50,409 nucleotides of DNA, from contig NZ_BJNG01000045.1 in the NCBI RefSeq assembly GCF_006539565.1, positions 1 to 50,409 of the forward strand, in the 5' to 3' direction. Position 1 is the stretch's first letter; each line of letters starts with the position of its first letter. The translations under genes and the position numbers were made by a program. Below, piece by piece: positions 20,136-30,706 of this stretch. The notes under the pieces were generated by a model. It searched no databases. It worked only from the letters and a program-made list of their open reading frames with translations, and had not been told where the DNA came from. The DNA comes from Pseudonocardia hydrocarbonoxydans. Lineage in GTDB: Bacteria; Actinomycetota; Actinomycetes; Mycobacteriales; Pseudonocardiaceae.

Positions 20136-21284
20136 TCACGACCGGTTCAGCAGCGCGGACACCCCCGCGGCCACGGCGCCGAGCACGCCGACCGCGACGA
20201 TCGCGGTGCCCGGGCCGGACACGTCGATCAGCACCCCGGCCAGCGGCGTCCCGGCGGCCGCGCCCAGCGTGGTGGCCGACCCGTGCAGGCCGGTCACCAC
20301 GCCGCGGGCCGGCTCGGGGGCCAGCACCGACACCCGTTCCGACCCGGCCGCGAGCGCCGGGGCGGTGAGCAGCCCGGCGGGTACGAGCAGCAGCGCGAAG
20401 GTCCACCACGCGCCGCCGAGGGCCACCGGCAGCGTCGCCAGCGCCAGCGCGCCGACGAGCAGGGCCTGCGGGTGGGACCGCCGGGCCCTGCCGTGCAGGT
20501 AGCCCCCGGCCAGCGACGCCGTGCACCACACCGCGTTGACCAGGGCGATGGCGTACACCGGCCCGGCCCCCTGCACGCTCGCGATCATCGACAGCTCGGT
20601 GCCGAAGACCATCAGCACGGTGGCCGCGGTGCCGAGCAGCGCCGCGAGCAGCCGCCGGTCCAGCCAGGTGCGGACGGGTGGCGGTCGCTCGCCGGGCTCG
20701 GCGACGCCGGTGCGGGTCGGCGGGTCCAGCACCCGGAACGCGACGCCCGCGGCGACCCAGCCGACGCCGACCACGGCCATCGCCACCGGGCTGGACAGCG
20801 TCACCATCAGCACCGACCCGACGGCCGGGCCGATGATGTAGGAGATCTCCACCGACATCGAGTCCAGCGCGAACGCCGGGCGCCGCCGGTCCTGCGGCAC
20901 CGCGGCGGCGAGCGCCTGACGGGTGATGGAGTAGACCGGGAACGCGAGGAGCCCGCCGAGGAACGCGGTGACGAGCAGGGCCGGGTAGCCCAGGTGCGGT
21001 GCCACCGTCCAGAAGACGGCCGCCGCCGCGGTCGTGAGGGCGAGCACCGCCCGCAGGCCGCGCCGGTCGACCAGGCGCCCCAGCACCGGCGCCCCGATCG
21101 CCATGCCGACCGTCGCCGCCGCGCCCACCGCCCCCGCGGCGGCGTAGCCGAGGTCGAGGGTGAGGACGACGTGCAAGGTCAGGGTTATCGCGGCGGCCGA
21201 CGCGGGTACCCGGGCAAGGAGGGACGACACCAGCAGCGGGGTGACGCCGGGCAGGGCGAGCACGTCGCGGTAGCCGGTCGTCAC
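20136..21284 (-). CDS. MFS transporter
   Basis: A 382-residue major facilitator with about 12 hydrophobic segments. The loop motif between spans 2 and 3 is [18 protein letters not shown] (motif A-like, D-R-x-G-R variant). The protein resembles sugar-efflux or SetA-like and drug-efflux MFS members, but the substrate cannot be read from sequence. Start GTG 21284 lies only 33 bp from the divergent catalase start, so the two promoters must overlap. It ends 10 bp from the convergent LacI gene, leaving almost no room for separate terminators. Confidence 0.87.
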   Translation of the reverse strand: MTTGYRDVLALPGVTPLLVSSLLARVPASAAAITLTLHVVLTLDLGYAAAGAVGAAATVGMAIGAPVLGRLVDRRGLRAVLALTTAAAAVFWTVAPHLGYPALLVTAFLGGLLAFPVYSITRQALAAAVPQDRRRPAFALDSMSVEISYIIGPAVGSVLMVTLSSPVAMAVVGVGWVAAGVAFRVLDPPTRTGVAEPGERPPPVRTWLDRRLLAALLGTAATVLMVFGTELSMIASVQGAGPVYAIALVNAVWCTASLAGGYLHGRARRSHPQALLVGALALATLPVALGGAWWTFALLLVPAGLLTAPALAAGSERVSVLAPEPARGVVTGLHGSATTLGAAAGTPLAGVLIDVSGPGTAIVAVGVLGAVAAGVSALLNRS

Positions 21285-21317
21285 GTCCCCATCATCACCA
21301 CCAGCGAGGAGTCCCCT

Positions 21318-22784
21318 GTGACGGCATCAGATCAGCGCCCGGCCACCACCACGGACGGCGGCGCCCCCGTCGCCAGCGACGAGCACTCCCTCTCGGTCGG
21401 CCCCGACGGCCCGCTCGTGCTCAACGACCACTACCTCATCGAGCAGATGGCGAACTTCAACCGGGAGCGCATCCCGGAGCGCCAGCCGCACGCCAAGGGC
21501 GGCGGCGCGTTCGGCACGTTCACGGTGACCCACGACGTCAGCGCCTACACCCGCGCGGCGGTGTTCCAGCCCGGCACCGTGACCGAGGGCGTCATCCGCT
21601 TCTCGACGGTGGCGGGCGAGCGGGGCAGCCCCGACACCTGGCGCGACCCGCGCGGGTTCTCGCTCAAGCTCTACACCTCCGAGGGCAACCTCGACCTCGT
21701 CGGCAACAACACCCCGGTGTTCTTCATCCGCGACCCGATGAAGTTCCAGCACTTCATCCGCAGCCAGAAGCGCCGCGCGGCCAACAACCTGCGCGACCAC
21801 GACATGCAGTGGGACTTCTGGACGCTCTCGCCGGAGTCGGCGCACCAGGTGACCTGGCTGATGGGCGACCGTGGCATCCCGCGGACCTGGCGGCACATGA
21901 ACGGCTACTCCAGCCACACCTACATGTGGATCAACGCCGCGGGCGAGAAGTTCTGGGTGAAGTACCACTTCAAGTCCGACCAGGGCGTCGAGCACCTGAC
22001 GCAGGACGAGGCCGACGAGCTGGCCGGCAAGGACGGCGACGCCCACCAGCGCGACCTCTACGACGCCCTCGAGGCGGGCGACTTCCCGTCCTGGACGCTG
22101 AAGATGCAGATCATGCCGTTCGAGGACGCCAAGACCTACCGCTTCAACCCCTTCGACCTGACCAAGGTGTGGCCGCACGCCGACTACCCGCTGATCGAGG
22201 TCGGCACGCTGCGCCTGGACCGCAACGTCACCGACTACCACGCCCAGATCGAGCAGGCGGCCTTCGAGCCCAACAACCTCGTGCCCGGCACCGGCCTGTC
22301 CCCGGACAAGATGCTGCTCGCCCGCGGCTTCTCCTACGCCGACGCGCACCGCGCCCGCCTGGGCGTCAACTACAAGCAGATCCCGGTGAACGCGCCGCAG
22401 TCGCCCGTCCACAGCTACTCCAAGGACGGCGCCATGCGGATCACCCCGGTCACCGACCCGGTGTACGCGCCCAACTCCTACGGCGGCCCGCAGGCCGACC
22501 CGTCGCTCACCGACGACGGCGGCACCTGGTACTCCGACGGCGAGATGGTGCGCACCGCGTACACGCTGCGCGCCGAGGACGACGACTGGAAGCAGGCCGG
22601 CACGATGGTCCGCGAGGTCTGGGACGACGACGAGCGGGCGCGCTTCGTCGACAACGTCTCCGGGCACCTGGCCGACGGGGTCTCCGAGCCCGTCCTGCTC
22701 CGCGCCTTCGAGTACTGGCGCAACGTCGACAAGGAGATCGGGGACCGCGTGGAGGCGGCGGTGCGCGCGGCGCTCGCGAAGTAG
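21318..22784 (+). CDS. Catalase (small-subunit haem type)
   Basis: A 488-residue monofunctional haem catalase decomposing hydrogen peroxide. The catalytic His lies in [17 protein letters not shown], the catalytic Asn in [13 protein letters not shown], and [21 protein letters not shown] is the signature around the active site. The proximal haem ligand Tyr is in [17 protein letters not shown]. Length fits the clade 3 small-subunit type. GTG 21318 has GAGGAG 7 nt upstream. The frame remains open far upstream, but that part is antisense to the MFS gene. A strong terminator follows at 22805. Confidence 0.95.
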   Translation: MTASDQRPATTTDGGAPVASDEHSLSVGPDGPLVLNDHYLIEQMANFNRERIPERQPHAKGGGAFGTFTVTHDVSAYTRAAVFQPGTVTEGVIRFSTVAGERGSPDTWRDPRGFSLKLYTSEGNLDLVGNNTPVFFIRDPMKFQHFIRSQKRRAANNLRDHDMQWDFWTLSPESAHQVTWLMGDRGIPRTWRHMNGYSSHTYMWINAAGEKFWVKYHFKSDQGVEHLTQDEADELAGKDGDAHQRDLYDALEAGDFPSWTLKMQIMPFEDAKTYRFNPFDLTKVWPHADYPLIEVGTLRLDRNVTDYHAQIEQAAFEPNNLVPGTGLSPDKMLLARGFSYADAHRARLGVNYKQIPVNAPQSPVHSYSKDGAMRITPVTDPVYAPNSYGGPQADPSLTDDGGTWYSDGEMVRTAYTLRAEDDDWKQAGTMVREVWDDDERARFVDNVSGHLADGVSEPVLLRAFEYWRNVDKEIGDRVEAAVRAALAK

Positions 22785-22804
22785 CCCACCCCCCCGGCCC
22801 ACCC

Positions 22805-22839
22805 GACGGCCCCCGCACCATGCCGGTGCGGGGGCCGTC
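22805..22839 (+). terminator. Hairpin terminator after catalase, same stem as at 15.5 kb
   Basis: A 15-bp perfect stem, GACGGCCCCCGCACC and its complement, with loop ATGCC. The stem is identical to 15509-15542 with a different loop. The remaining 180 bp before cslA show nothing else certain. Confidence 0.85.
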
Positions 22840-23017
22840 GTAGGTGTGGCTATGGTCACGTGAGGACGACGCAACCCGGCGCGATGTGCCCAGGTCGGAC
22901 GGTGCTCGGCGGCCGGTGCGGGCAACCGGGCGAGTTGTCCGCGCGTCCTGGTCTGTACCAGGCTGCTGCCGCCGCCAGGGTCACGTTCGGGAACGACGCT
23001 CCGTCGGGGGGAGTTGG

Positions 23018-25225
23018 GTGCAGGACAGTCCGACCATCGGTCCGGAGACCGGTGCGTTCGCCGTCCGCGATTTCAGCCAGCTCTCCGGGACGGTCACCGA
23101 GCCCGGGCCGGGCTATCGCGTGAGCTACCGGGGCGTCCACGCGTCGTCGGGCCGGCGGTCGTGGCTGCTCTCCCTGCTGATCATCACGCTCAACGTGGCG
23201 TTCGAGGCGGCGTTCGTCTACTGGCTGCTGCGCCCGGGCCACGCACCCGAGATCGACACGACCCGCCCGTGGACGGTCGCCGCGAACGTCTTCGTCATCG
23301 CCTCCATCGCGCTCGTCGAGGGCCTGCGCCTGGTGAACGTGTTCTCGCTGTCGCTGGCCTCGATGCTGGCGCGCGACCCGGTCCCGGTGCGCCCGGACCC
23401 GCGGACGCGGGTGGCGTTCCTGACCACGATCGTGCCGGGCAAGGAACCCCTGGAGATGGTGCGGGCCACGCTGCAGGCAGCCCGGCGCATCCGCCACGAC
23501 GGCGTGTTCCACGTCTGGCTGCTCGACGAGGGCGACGACCCGGACGTCCGGGCGATGTGCCTGGCCGAGGGTGTGCGGCACTTCAGCCGCAAGGGGGTGC
23601 CCGAGTACAACCAGCCGACCGGGCACTTCAAGGCGAAGACCAAGCACGGCAACTACAACGCCTGGGTCGACCGCTACGGGCACCGCTACGAGGTCTTCCT
23701 CTCCGTCGACCCCGACCACGTACCGCTGCCCAACTACGCGGAACGGATGCTCGGCTACTTCCGCGACCCCGACGTCGCGTTCGTCGTGGGGCCGCAGTGC
23801 TACGCCAACGTCGACAACTTCGTCACCAAGGGCGCGGAGAGCCAGCAGTTCCCGTTCCACAGCGTGATCCAGCGCGCCGCCAACGCCTACGAGTCGTCGA
23901 TGCTCGTCGGCACCAACAACGCCATCCGGATCGACGCGCTGGTCTGCATCGGCGGCCTCGCCGACTCGATCACCGAGGACATGGCGACGGGGCTGGCGCT
24001 GCACTCGCGGCGCAACCCGGTGACCGGCGCGAAGTGGAAGTCGGTCTACACCCCCGACGTCGTGGCGGTCGGCGAGGGCCCGTCGTCGTGGGGCGACTAC
24101 TTCAGCCAGCAGCTGCGCTGGTCGCGCGGCACGTTCCAGATCCTGTCCGGCCCGTTCTGGAAGCGGCTGCGGCGCCTGGGCCCGGGCCGCACGCTGCACT
24201 ACACGCTGATCACGGCGTTCTACCCGTCGATGGCCATCGGCTGGATCCTCGGCTCGGTCAACGCCGTGCTGTACCTGACGATGGGCGTGTCCGGCATCGT
24301 CGTGCCGCCCCAGCTGTGGCTCGCGCTCTACGTCGACGCCACGGCGTTCCAGCTGTGGGTCTACATCCGCAACCGGCGCTACAACGTCAGCCCCTACGAG
24401 GAGGAGAACTCGCCGGGCGTGCGGGGGATGGCGATGTCGGTCATCTCCGCGCCGATCTACGCGAGCTCGCTGATCGCCACGATGCTGCGCCGGCCCGTGA
24501 AGTTCGTCGTCACCCCCAAGAGCGACGCCGCCACCCGCGACCGGCTGGTCACCTTCCGCCGGCACCTGCAGTGGTCGCTGCTGCTCGGCGGGGCCCTCGC
24601 CGCCTCGGTCGTGCTCGGCTACGCCAACGTCGACGTGATGATGTGGCCCGCGCTGTCGCTGCTGATCAGCCTCACCCCGGTCCTGCTGTGGTGGCTCTAC
24701 TCCGACGTGGCCCGCAGCGCCGCGACCGGGGCGGGGGTCGTCGATGCCGCCGTCGACGCCGACCCGGTCGTGCTGGCACGCGCCGACCGGCCCGCCGATC
24801 TCGACGACGACGAGGACGAGCCGCCACACACGTCGCTGCGGGGGGTCCCGGTCGTGCCCCGGGACGCCGGCGGCGGCCCGCGTGCGGCCGTGCTCCCCCG
24901 GCGCCGGCCCGTCGCCGCCGGGGCGTCGCGCCCCCTGCCGGGGCTCCCGCCCACGGCCCCGGCCCCCGTCGACGGCCCCGCCCGGTTCGGCCCGCCGTTC
25001 GCGCCCCGCCCCCTGCCGCCCGCACCCGCACCCGCGCCCCGGTCCGAGGTCCCCGCGGGAGCCCCGCGCACCCGGCCCCGGCCCTATCTCGACCGGCCCC
25101 ACGTCGAGCAGCCCGGGCCGCAGGCGCCCCCCGGCGGCCTGCCGCGGGTGCCGCCCGCGCCGGCCGCCCGGCCGTCCCCCCGGCCCCGGCCGGATCCCCC
25201 CGAGACGAGGAGCGACCCGACGTGA
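23018..25225 (+). CDS. cslA: CslA-like membrane glycosyltransferase (GT2)
   Basis: A 735-residue processive beta-glycosyltransferase resembling cellulose synthase and Streptomyces CslA, which makes a beta-glucan-like extracellular polymer at hyphal tips. Two N-terminal spans (about 48-72, 86-106) precede the GT-A domain. Visible catalytic elements are Asp170 in VWLLDEGDD, Asp231-x-Asp233 in LSVDPDH, TED at 319-321 and Q364-x-x-R367-W368 (QQLRW). C-terminal spans follow to about 570. The last 130-150 residues are an acidic and then very Pro/Arg-rich cytosolic tail of low complexity. GTG 23018 follows GGGGGGAG. The stop overlaps glxA (GTGA). Mixing of sugar specificity cannot be excluded. Confidence 0.9.
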   Translation: MQDSPTIGPETGAFAVRDFSQLSGTVTEPGPGYRVSYRGVHASSGRRSWLLSLLIITLNVAFEAAFVYWLLRPGHAPEIDTTRPWTVAANVFVIASIALVEGLRLVNVFSLSLASMLARDPVPVRPDPRTRVAFLTTIVPGKEPLEMVRATLQAARRIRHDGVFHVWLLDEGDDPDVRAMCLAEGVRHFSRKGVPEYNQPTGHFKAKTKHGNYNAWVDRYGHRYEVFLSVDPDHVPLPNYAERMLGYFRDPDVAFVVGPQCYANVDNFVTKGAESQQFPFHSVIQRAANAYESSMLVGTNNAIRIDALVCIGGLADSITEDMATGLALHSRRNPVTGAKWKSVYTPDVVAVGEGPSSWGDYFSQQLRWSRGTFQILSGPFWKRLRRLGPGRTLHYTLITAFYPSMAIGWILGSVNAVLYLTMGVSGIVVPPQLWLALYVDATAFQLWVYIRNRRYNVSPYEEENSPGVRGMAMSVISAPIYASSLIATMLRRPVKFVVTPKSDAATRDRLVTFRRHLQWSLLLGGALAASVVLGYANVDVMMWPALSLLISLTPVLLWWLYSDVARSAATGAGVVDAAVDADPVVLARADRPADLDDDEDEPPHTSLRGVPVVPRDAGGGPRAAVLPRRRPVAAGASRPLPGLPPTAPAPVDGPARFGPPFAPRPLPPAPAPAPRSEVPAGAPRTRPRPYLDRPHVEQPGPQAPPGGLPRVPPAPAARPSPRPRPDPPETRSDPT

Positions 25226-27174
25226 GGCGCCTGCTGCGCAGTTCTCTCGCGGCGATCAAGCGGCGAGGGCGGATCATCATGATCATCCTGGTGCCGACGG
25301 TGCTGATCGCGGTGAACGTGCCGCCCGCCATCGGGTTCGTCGCCGAGATGCGGCACCAGCAGCTGATCGACAGTCCGGAGTACAAGGCGGAGTTCGGCCG
25401 CTGGGACGTCGTCGAGCTGCCGGAGGACCTGCAGGTCAACGCGATCCACGCCGCCCTGCTCCCGACCGGCAAGGTCCTGATCATCGCGGGGTCGGGCAAC
25501 GACCGTGCCCAGTTCGACGCGGGCACCTTCCGCAGCCTGCTCTACGACCCCGCCACCGGGTCGGCCCGGCTCGTCATGACCCCCGCCGACATGTTCTGCG
25601 CGGGTCACGCGTTCCTGCCCGACGGCAACCTGCTCGTCGCGGGCGGCACCCAGCGCTACGAGGTGCTCGACGGCGACGTCACCCGCGCGGGCGGCGCGAT
25701 GCGCGTCAAGAACGAGTTCCCCGACGCCGGGCGCGACTTCCCGGTCGGCACCGAGTTCGTCGCCCCGGACGGCAAGGCCTACCGCGCGACGAACGCGTTC
25801 TCGCTGCCGCCCGCGGAGAAGCTGGTCGCGCGCGACGGGTCGGCGACGGTGACCGCGAGCGAGACGGTGGTGTGGGTGGAGTCCGAGGTCGAGGGCGCCC
25901 CGGGCGTCACCGCCGACCCGGCGCAGTACGCGATCACCGGGCTGGAGGGCGCGGACGCGGAGAACTTCTACGGCCTCGCCGAGGACATGGACCTGGAGAA
26001 GCAGGACTACCAGGGCATCGCCGACTCCTTCGAGTTCGACCCGATCGCCGAGGAGTACGTGCGGGTCGGGGACATGGCGCACAAGCGCTGGTACCCCAGC
26101 CTGACGCCGCTGTCCGACGGCACCGTGCTGTCGGTCTCCGGGCTCGACGGCACCGGGGAGATCCTTCCCGGGCAGAACGAGGTCTACGACCCGGCGACGA
26201 AGGCCTGGACCGAGCGGCCCGACCTGTTCCGCTACTTCCCGACCTACCCCGCGCTGTTCCAGACCGCGCGCCCCGGCGAGCTGTTCTTCACCGGCTCCAG
26301 CACCGGGTACGGGCCCGCCGAGGAGGGCCGGACGCCCGGCTTCTGGCGGCTGGAGGACAACTCGTTCGAGCCGGTGCCGGGCCTGCGCGACCCGGACATG
26401 ATGGAGACGTCGGGCTCGGTGTGGGCGGGGCCGGTCCAGGACCAGCGGATGCTCGTCGTCGGCGGGGGCGGCGTCGGCGAGTCGCCGCTGTCGACCACCC
26501 GCACCGACGTCATCGACCTCGACGCCGAGCAGCCCGCGTACACCCCGGGGCCCGACCTGCCCGAGCCGACCCGCTACCCCAACGTCGTCACGCTGCCGAC
26601 CGACGAGATCCTCATCGCCGGCGGCTCCCGCGACTACCGGGGCAAGGGCCAGAGCCACATCTTCGAGGCCAGCCTGTACACGCCGTCGTCGAACACGCTG
26701 CGGCCCGCGGCCGAGTCCTCGGTGGGCCGCGACTACCACTCCGCGGGGGTCCTGCTGCCGAACGGGCAGGTGCTCGTCATGGGCGGTGACGCGCTGTTCT
26801 CCGACGTGCTCAACACCCGCGACGCGGAGTTCGAGCACCGGCTGGAGATCTACACGCCGCCCTACCTGTTCGGCGGCCCCCGACCGGAGATCACCGACGC
26901 GCCCGCCGCCGTCGAGCTGGGCGGCACGATGGCCGTCGCCACGCCCGACGCCCAGCGGATCGACCGCGCCCGGCTGGTCCGGCCCAGCGCGGCCACCCAC
27001 GTCACCGATCTGGAGCAGCGCACCGTAGCCCTGGAGATGGAGAAGCGCCCGGACGGGACGCTCGGACTCGCCCTACCGGGGGAGGCGACACTGGTCCCAC
27101 CGGGGTACTACATGCTGTTCCTCGTCGACGACCAGGGAACGCCGTCGGTGGCGAGATGGGTACAGGTGACATGA
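25222..27174 (+). CDS. glxA: GlxA-like radical copper oxidase
   Basis: A 650-residue galactose-oxidase-like Kelch protein anchored by one N-terminal span (about 18-40). In Streptomyces GlxA is a mononuclear copper radical oxidase acting with CslA in glycan deposition. Expected active-site residues are present: Cys126 (DMFCAGH) to cross-link with Tyr291, the stacking Trp290 (KRWYPS), axial Tyr505 and ligand His506 (RDYHSAG), and ligand His593 (ATHVTDLEQR). The C-terminal DUF1929 domain ends PPGYYMLFLVDDQGTPS. It starts at the GTG overlapping the cslA stop and overlaps cslZ by ATGA. Copper delivery genes (Sco/ECuC-like) are not in the window. Confidence 0.92.
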   Translation: MRRLLRSSLAAIKRRGRIIMIILVPTVLIAVNVPPAIGFVAEMRHQQLIDSPEYKAEFGRWDVVELPEDLQVNAIHAALLPTGKVLIIAGSGNDRAQFDAGTFRSLLYDPATGSARLVMTPADMFCAGHAFLPDGNLLVAGGTQRYEVLDGDVTRAGGAMRVKNEFPDAGRDFPVGTEFVAPDGKAYRATNAFSLPPAEKLVARDGSATVTASETVVWVESEVEGAPGVTADPAQYAITGLEGADAENFYGLAEDMDLEKQDYQGIADSFEFDPIAEEYVRVGDMAHKRWYPSLTPLSDGTVLSVSGLDGTGEILPGQNEVYDPATKAWTERPDLFRYFPTYPALFQTARPGELFFTGSSTGYGPAEEGRTPGFWRLEDNSFEPVPGLRDPDMMETSGSVWAGPVQDQRMLVVGGGGVGESPLSTTRTDVIDLDAEQPAYTPGPDLPEPTRYPNVVTLPTDEILIAGGSRDYRGKGQSHIFEASLYTPSSNTLRPAAESSVGRDYHSAGVLLPNGQVLVMGGDALFSDVLNTRDAEFEHRLEIYTPPYLFGGPRPEITDAPAAVELGGTMAVATPDAQRIDRARLVRPSAATHVTDLEQRTVALEMEKRPDGTLGLALPGEATLVPPGYYMLFLVDDQGTPSVARWVQVT

Positions 27175-28166
27175 GACCGAACGGCAGGCTGGCCGCGCTG
27201 GTTCTGGGGGCGGCGCTGCTCGCCGGGTGCTCCACCACGGTGGAGCCGCCCCCGGTGCCCGCTGCGCAGGTGACCTCGGCGGGGTTCTACGTGGACCCGC
27301 AGACGAAGGCCGCGGCGCAGGTGGCGCAGTACGAGGCCGAGGGTCGCACCGAGGAGGCCGACCTCGTCCGGCGGATCTCCGGGCAGCCCATCCCGCTGTG
27401 GGCCACCGGCGACCTGGAGCAGGTGCGGGTCGAGGTGGCCGACTACGTGCGCCGCGCGTCGGCGGCGGGCGGGCGGCCGCTGCTGGTGGCCTACAACATC
27501 CCGCACCGCGACTGCGGCAGCTTCTCCGGTGGCGGGGCGGGCGACGGCGAGTCCTACCTCGACTGGGTGTCCCTGCTGGCCGACGCGCTGCGCGACAGCG
27601 GCGCGGTCGTCGTCCTGGAGCCCGACGCCGTGCCGCACGAGCTGTCCGGGTGCGTCGAGGGCGCGCTGCGCGACGAGCGCTACGAGCTGCTCGGCACCGC
27701 GATCGACACCCTCAAGGACGCCGGCGCCACGGTCTACCTCGACGCGGGCAACTCCGGCTTCATCTCCGACGTCGACGCGCTGTCCGACGCGCTGCGCCGC
27801 TCCGGGGTGGAGCGCGCCGACGGGTTCTCGCTCAACGTCGCCAACTTCCGCACCACGCAGGACAACGTCGAGTTCGGCACGGCGATCTCCGAGCGCCTCG
27901 GCGGTGCGCGGTTCGTGATCGACACCAGCCGCAACGGCGCGGGCCCGCCCCCGCAGGAGGACATCGACGGCGCCCCCAGCTTCTGCAACCCGCCGGGCCG
28001 CGCGCTGGGCGCCCCGCCCACGCTCGACACCGGGTACCCGCTGGTCGACGCCCTGCTGTGGGTCAAGCGGCCCGGCGAGTCCGACGGCGCGTGCCGGCCG
28101 GGCGAGCCGGAGGCCGGGCAGTGGTACGCCGACTACGCGCTGGGGCTGGCCGAGCGCGCCTCCTGA
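27171..28166 (+). CDS. cslZ: CslZ-like GH6 endoglucanase lipoprotein
   Basis: A 331-residue glycoside hydrolase family 6 protein, predicted lipoprotein (lipobox LAGC, Cys20). GH6 landmarks are YNIPHRDCGSFSGGGAG (catalytic-loop Asp114), the proton donor Asp152 in VLEPDAVP, VYLDAGNSG, FVIDTSRNGAG (Asp251) and LLWVKRPGESDG near 296-306. In Streptomyces, CslZ acts with CslA-GlxA, trimming or releasing the beta-glucan. It is the last gene of the three-gene overlapping operon. An imperfect hairpin about 20-45 bp after the stop (around GGTGTG...CACACC, 28181-28200) may terminate it. Confidence 0.9.
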   Translation: MRPNGRLAALVLGAALLAGCSTTVEPPPVPAAQVTSAGFYVDPQTKAAAQVAQYEAEGRTEEADLVRRISGQPIPLWATGDLEQVRVEVADYVRRASAAGGRPLLVAYNIPHRDCGSFSGGGAGDGESYLDWVSLLADALRDSGAVVVLEPDAVPHELSGCVEGALRDERYELLGTAIDTLKDAGATVYLDAGNSGFISDVDALSDALRRSGVERADGFSLNVANFRTTQDNVEFGTAISERLGGARFVIDTSRNGAGPPPQEDIDGAPSFCNPPGRALGAPPTLDTGYPLVDALLWVKRPGESDGACRPGEPEAGQWYADYALGLAERAS

Positions 28167-28320
28167 TCGGGTGTCACCCGGGTGTGGCGCACGGCACACC
28201 GGGCGTGCGACAGTGGCACCGCGCCGGCGTCGACCTGCAGACCGGTCAACCATGCAGGCACGCCCGGGACACCCCGGGGGCTCCGGTGCGCCCGCCCACG
28301 ACCTCCCCGGAGGAGCCACC

Positions 28321-29436
<1,116 letters not shown>

Positions 29437-29448
29437 CCCGGCAGGGAG

Positions 29449-29482
29449 GGGGCCGTCCGTCGTCACGACGGGCGGCCCCTTC
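29449..29482. terminator. Hairpin terminator after MsiK-like gene
   Basis: GGGGCCGTCCGTCGT pairs with ACGACGGGCGGCCCC apart from one G:T pair, followed by CTTCTCCT. It lies between convergent genes and can serve both. Confidence 0.75.
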
Positions 29483-29484
29483 TC

Positions 29485-30525
29485 CTATCCGACCCGGGTG
29501 CCGCTGCGCGCGGACAGGGGGGCCCGCAGCCGCACCTCGCCGTCGGAGATCTCCGCCGAGGGCCGCAGCCCCGCCCGGCGCAGCAGCCGCGTCACGCCGA
29601 GGTCGTCGGGCCGGGCGACGCCGGTGAGCTCGTGCAGGCCGCGTTCGCCCGCCGTGTCGGCCACCCGCCGCAGCAGGGCGGTGGCGACGCCGCGGCCGTG
29701 CCAGGCGTCCTCCACCAGCACGCCGAAGCGGGCGGCGGCCGGGCCGTCGGGCCCGACGGTGGCGATGCCCACGGCGCTGCCGCCGTCGACGGTGACGGCG
29801 AGGACGGCCTCCCCGTCGTCGCCGCCGAGCAGCCCGGCGACCTCGGCGGGGTCGAGCCGGGGTGCCGGGCTCAGGAACCGGGACCGCCGGGTGGCCGGCG
29901 AGCAGCGGGCGTGCAGGGCCGCGACCAGCGGGGCGTCGGCCGGCCCCGCGGCGCGCATCCGCACCTCGGAGCCGTCGCGCAGCAGCAGGATGCGGTCGTC
30001 CTGGCCGGGCTCGACGGGCCCGCGCAGCGCGAGCTGGGCCGCCAGCTCCAGCAGGGCCGCGGCCCGCGAGATCTCCGTCGCGGTGAACGCCCACGCCCGT
30101 CCGAGCCGCAACTGCCGCGCGCCGACCCGCAGGGCGTGGGTGTGGCCGCCGGGGTCGGGGCCGTCGGGGTCGACGAGCCGGGCCCGCAGCATCGTCGCGA
30201 CCGCCCGCGGCGCGCTGCCGGGGTCGGCCGCCACCATCCGCGCCAGTGCCAGCGCCGTGGTCGCGGGGTCGGCGAGCTCCTGGGCGTCGGCGCGGACGAG
30301 CAGCGAGCACGGGATGCCGGCGCGCTCGACCGCCGCGGCCATCTCGGCGACGTCCACCCCGGCGGGCACGCGCACCAGCAGCTCGTCGGTGACCGACCCG
30401 TCGTCGGCAGGCTCGCCCACCACGTGCAGCGAGATGATGTTGCACCCCGCCTCGCCGACCGCCGTGGCGAGCTCGCCCAACCGGCCCGGCCGGTCCTCCA
30501 GCTCCACGTGCACACGCCACAGCAT
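29485..30525 (-). CDS. ACT-domain/GNAT acetyltransferase fusion
   Basis: A 346-residue protein joining an N-terminal ACT domain (1-75: MLWRVHVELEDRPGRLGELA, GCNIISLHVVG) with a C-terminal GNAT domain (about 205-335; acetyl-CoA loop AWHGRGVATALLRRV). Between them is a 130-residue spacer rich in Ala/Leu. ACT-GNAT fusions are known in actinomycetes, where amino acids tune protein-lysine acetylation; that parallel is by domain layout. An earlier in-frame GTG is possible, but MLWRVHVELEDRPGR fits the ACT start. The gene stands alone, convergent with the ATPase gene. Confidence 0.85.
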   Translation of the reverse strand: MLWRVHVELEDRPGRLGELATAVGEAGCNIISLHVVGEPADDGSVTDELLVRVPAGVDVAEMAAAVERAGIPCSLLVRADAQELADPATTALALARMVAADPGSAPRAVATMLRARLVDPDGPDPGGHTHALRVGARQLRLGRAWAFTATEISRAAALLELAAQLALRGPVEPGQDDRILLLRDGSEVRMRAAGPADAPLVAALHARCSPATRRSRFLSPAPRLDPAEVAGLLGGDDGEAVLAVTVDGGSAVGIATVGPDGPAAARFGVLVEDAWHGRGVATALLRRVADTAGERGLHELTGVARPDDLGVTRLLRRAGLRPSAEISDGEVRLRAPLSARSGTRVG

Positions 30526-30620
30526 CGAGCCGCCACCTCCTCGGGACGCCCGCCATCGTGCGCCCCGGATGTTTCCGTCCGGCTACCGGACGGTGACGGC
30601 ACCGGGTCGCCCCCCGCTCG

Positions 30621-30647
30621 CCCCGCCCCGCCCCGCCCGCCCCGCCC
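30621..30647. repeat. Short CCCCG simple repeat
   Basis: Tandem CCCCG/CCCG units lie in the 180-bp intergenic stretch between the ACT-GNAT gene and the S9 peptidase gene. It is probably a slippage tract. Confidence 0.5.
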
Positions 30648-30652
30648 GAATG

Positions 30653-30703
30653 GCAGTAAAGCCACTATGCCGCCACCACGTGGCAGCACAGTGGCTTTGC
30701 TGC
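30653..30703 (-). terminator. Hairpin terminator after S9 peptidase gene
   Basis: GCAGTAAAGCCACT (30653-30666) pairs with AGTGGCTTTGCTGC (30690-30703) over 14 bp with one wobble. An inner TGCC/GGCA pairing closes the loop. It starts 4 nt after the peptidase stop codon. Confidence 0.7.
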
Positions 30704-30706
30704 ACG

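Noticed and set aside
20283..21317. Upstream extension of the catalase frame
   Set aside because: It is antisense to the MFS gene and low complexity. GTG 21318 has a good ribosome binding site and gives the normal catalase length.
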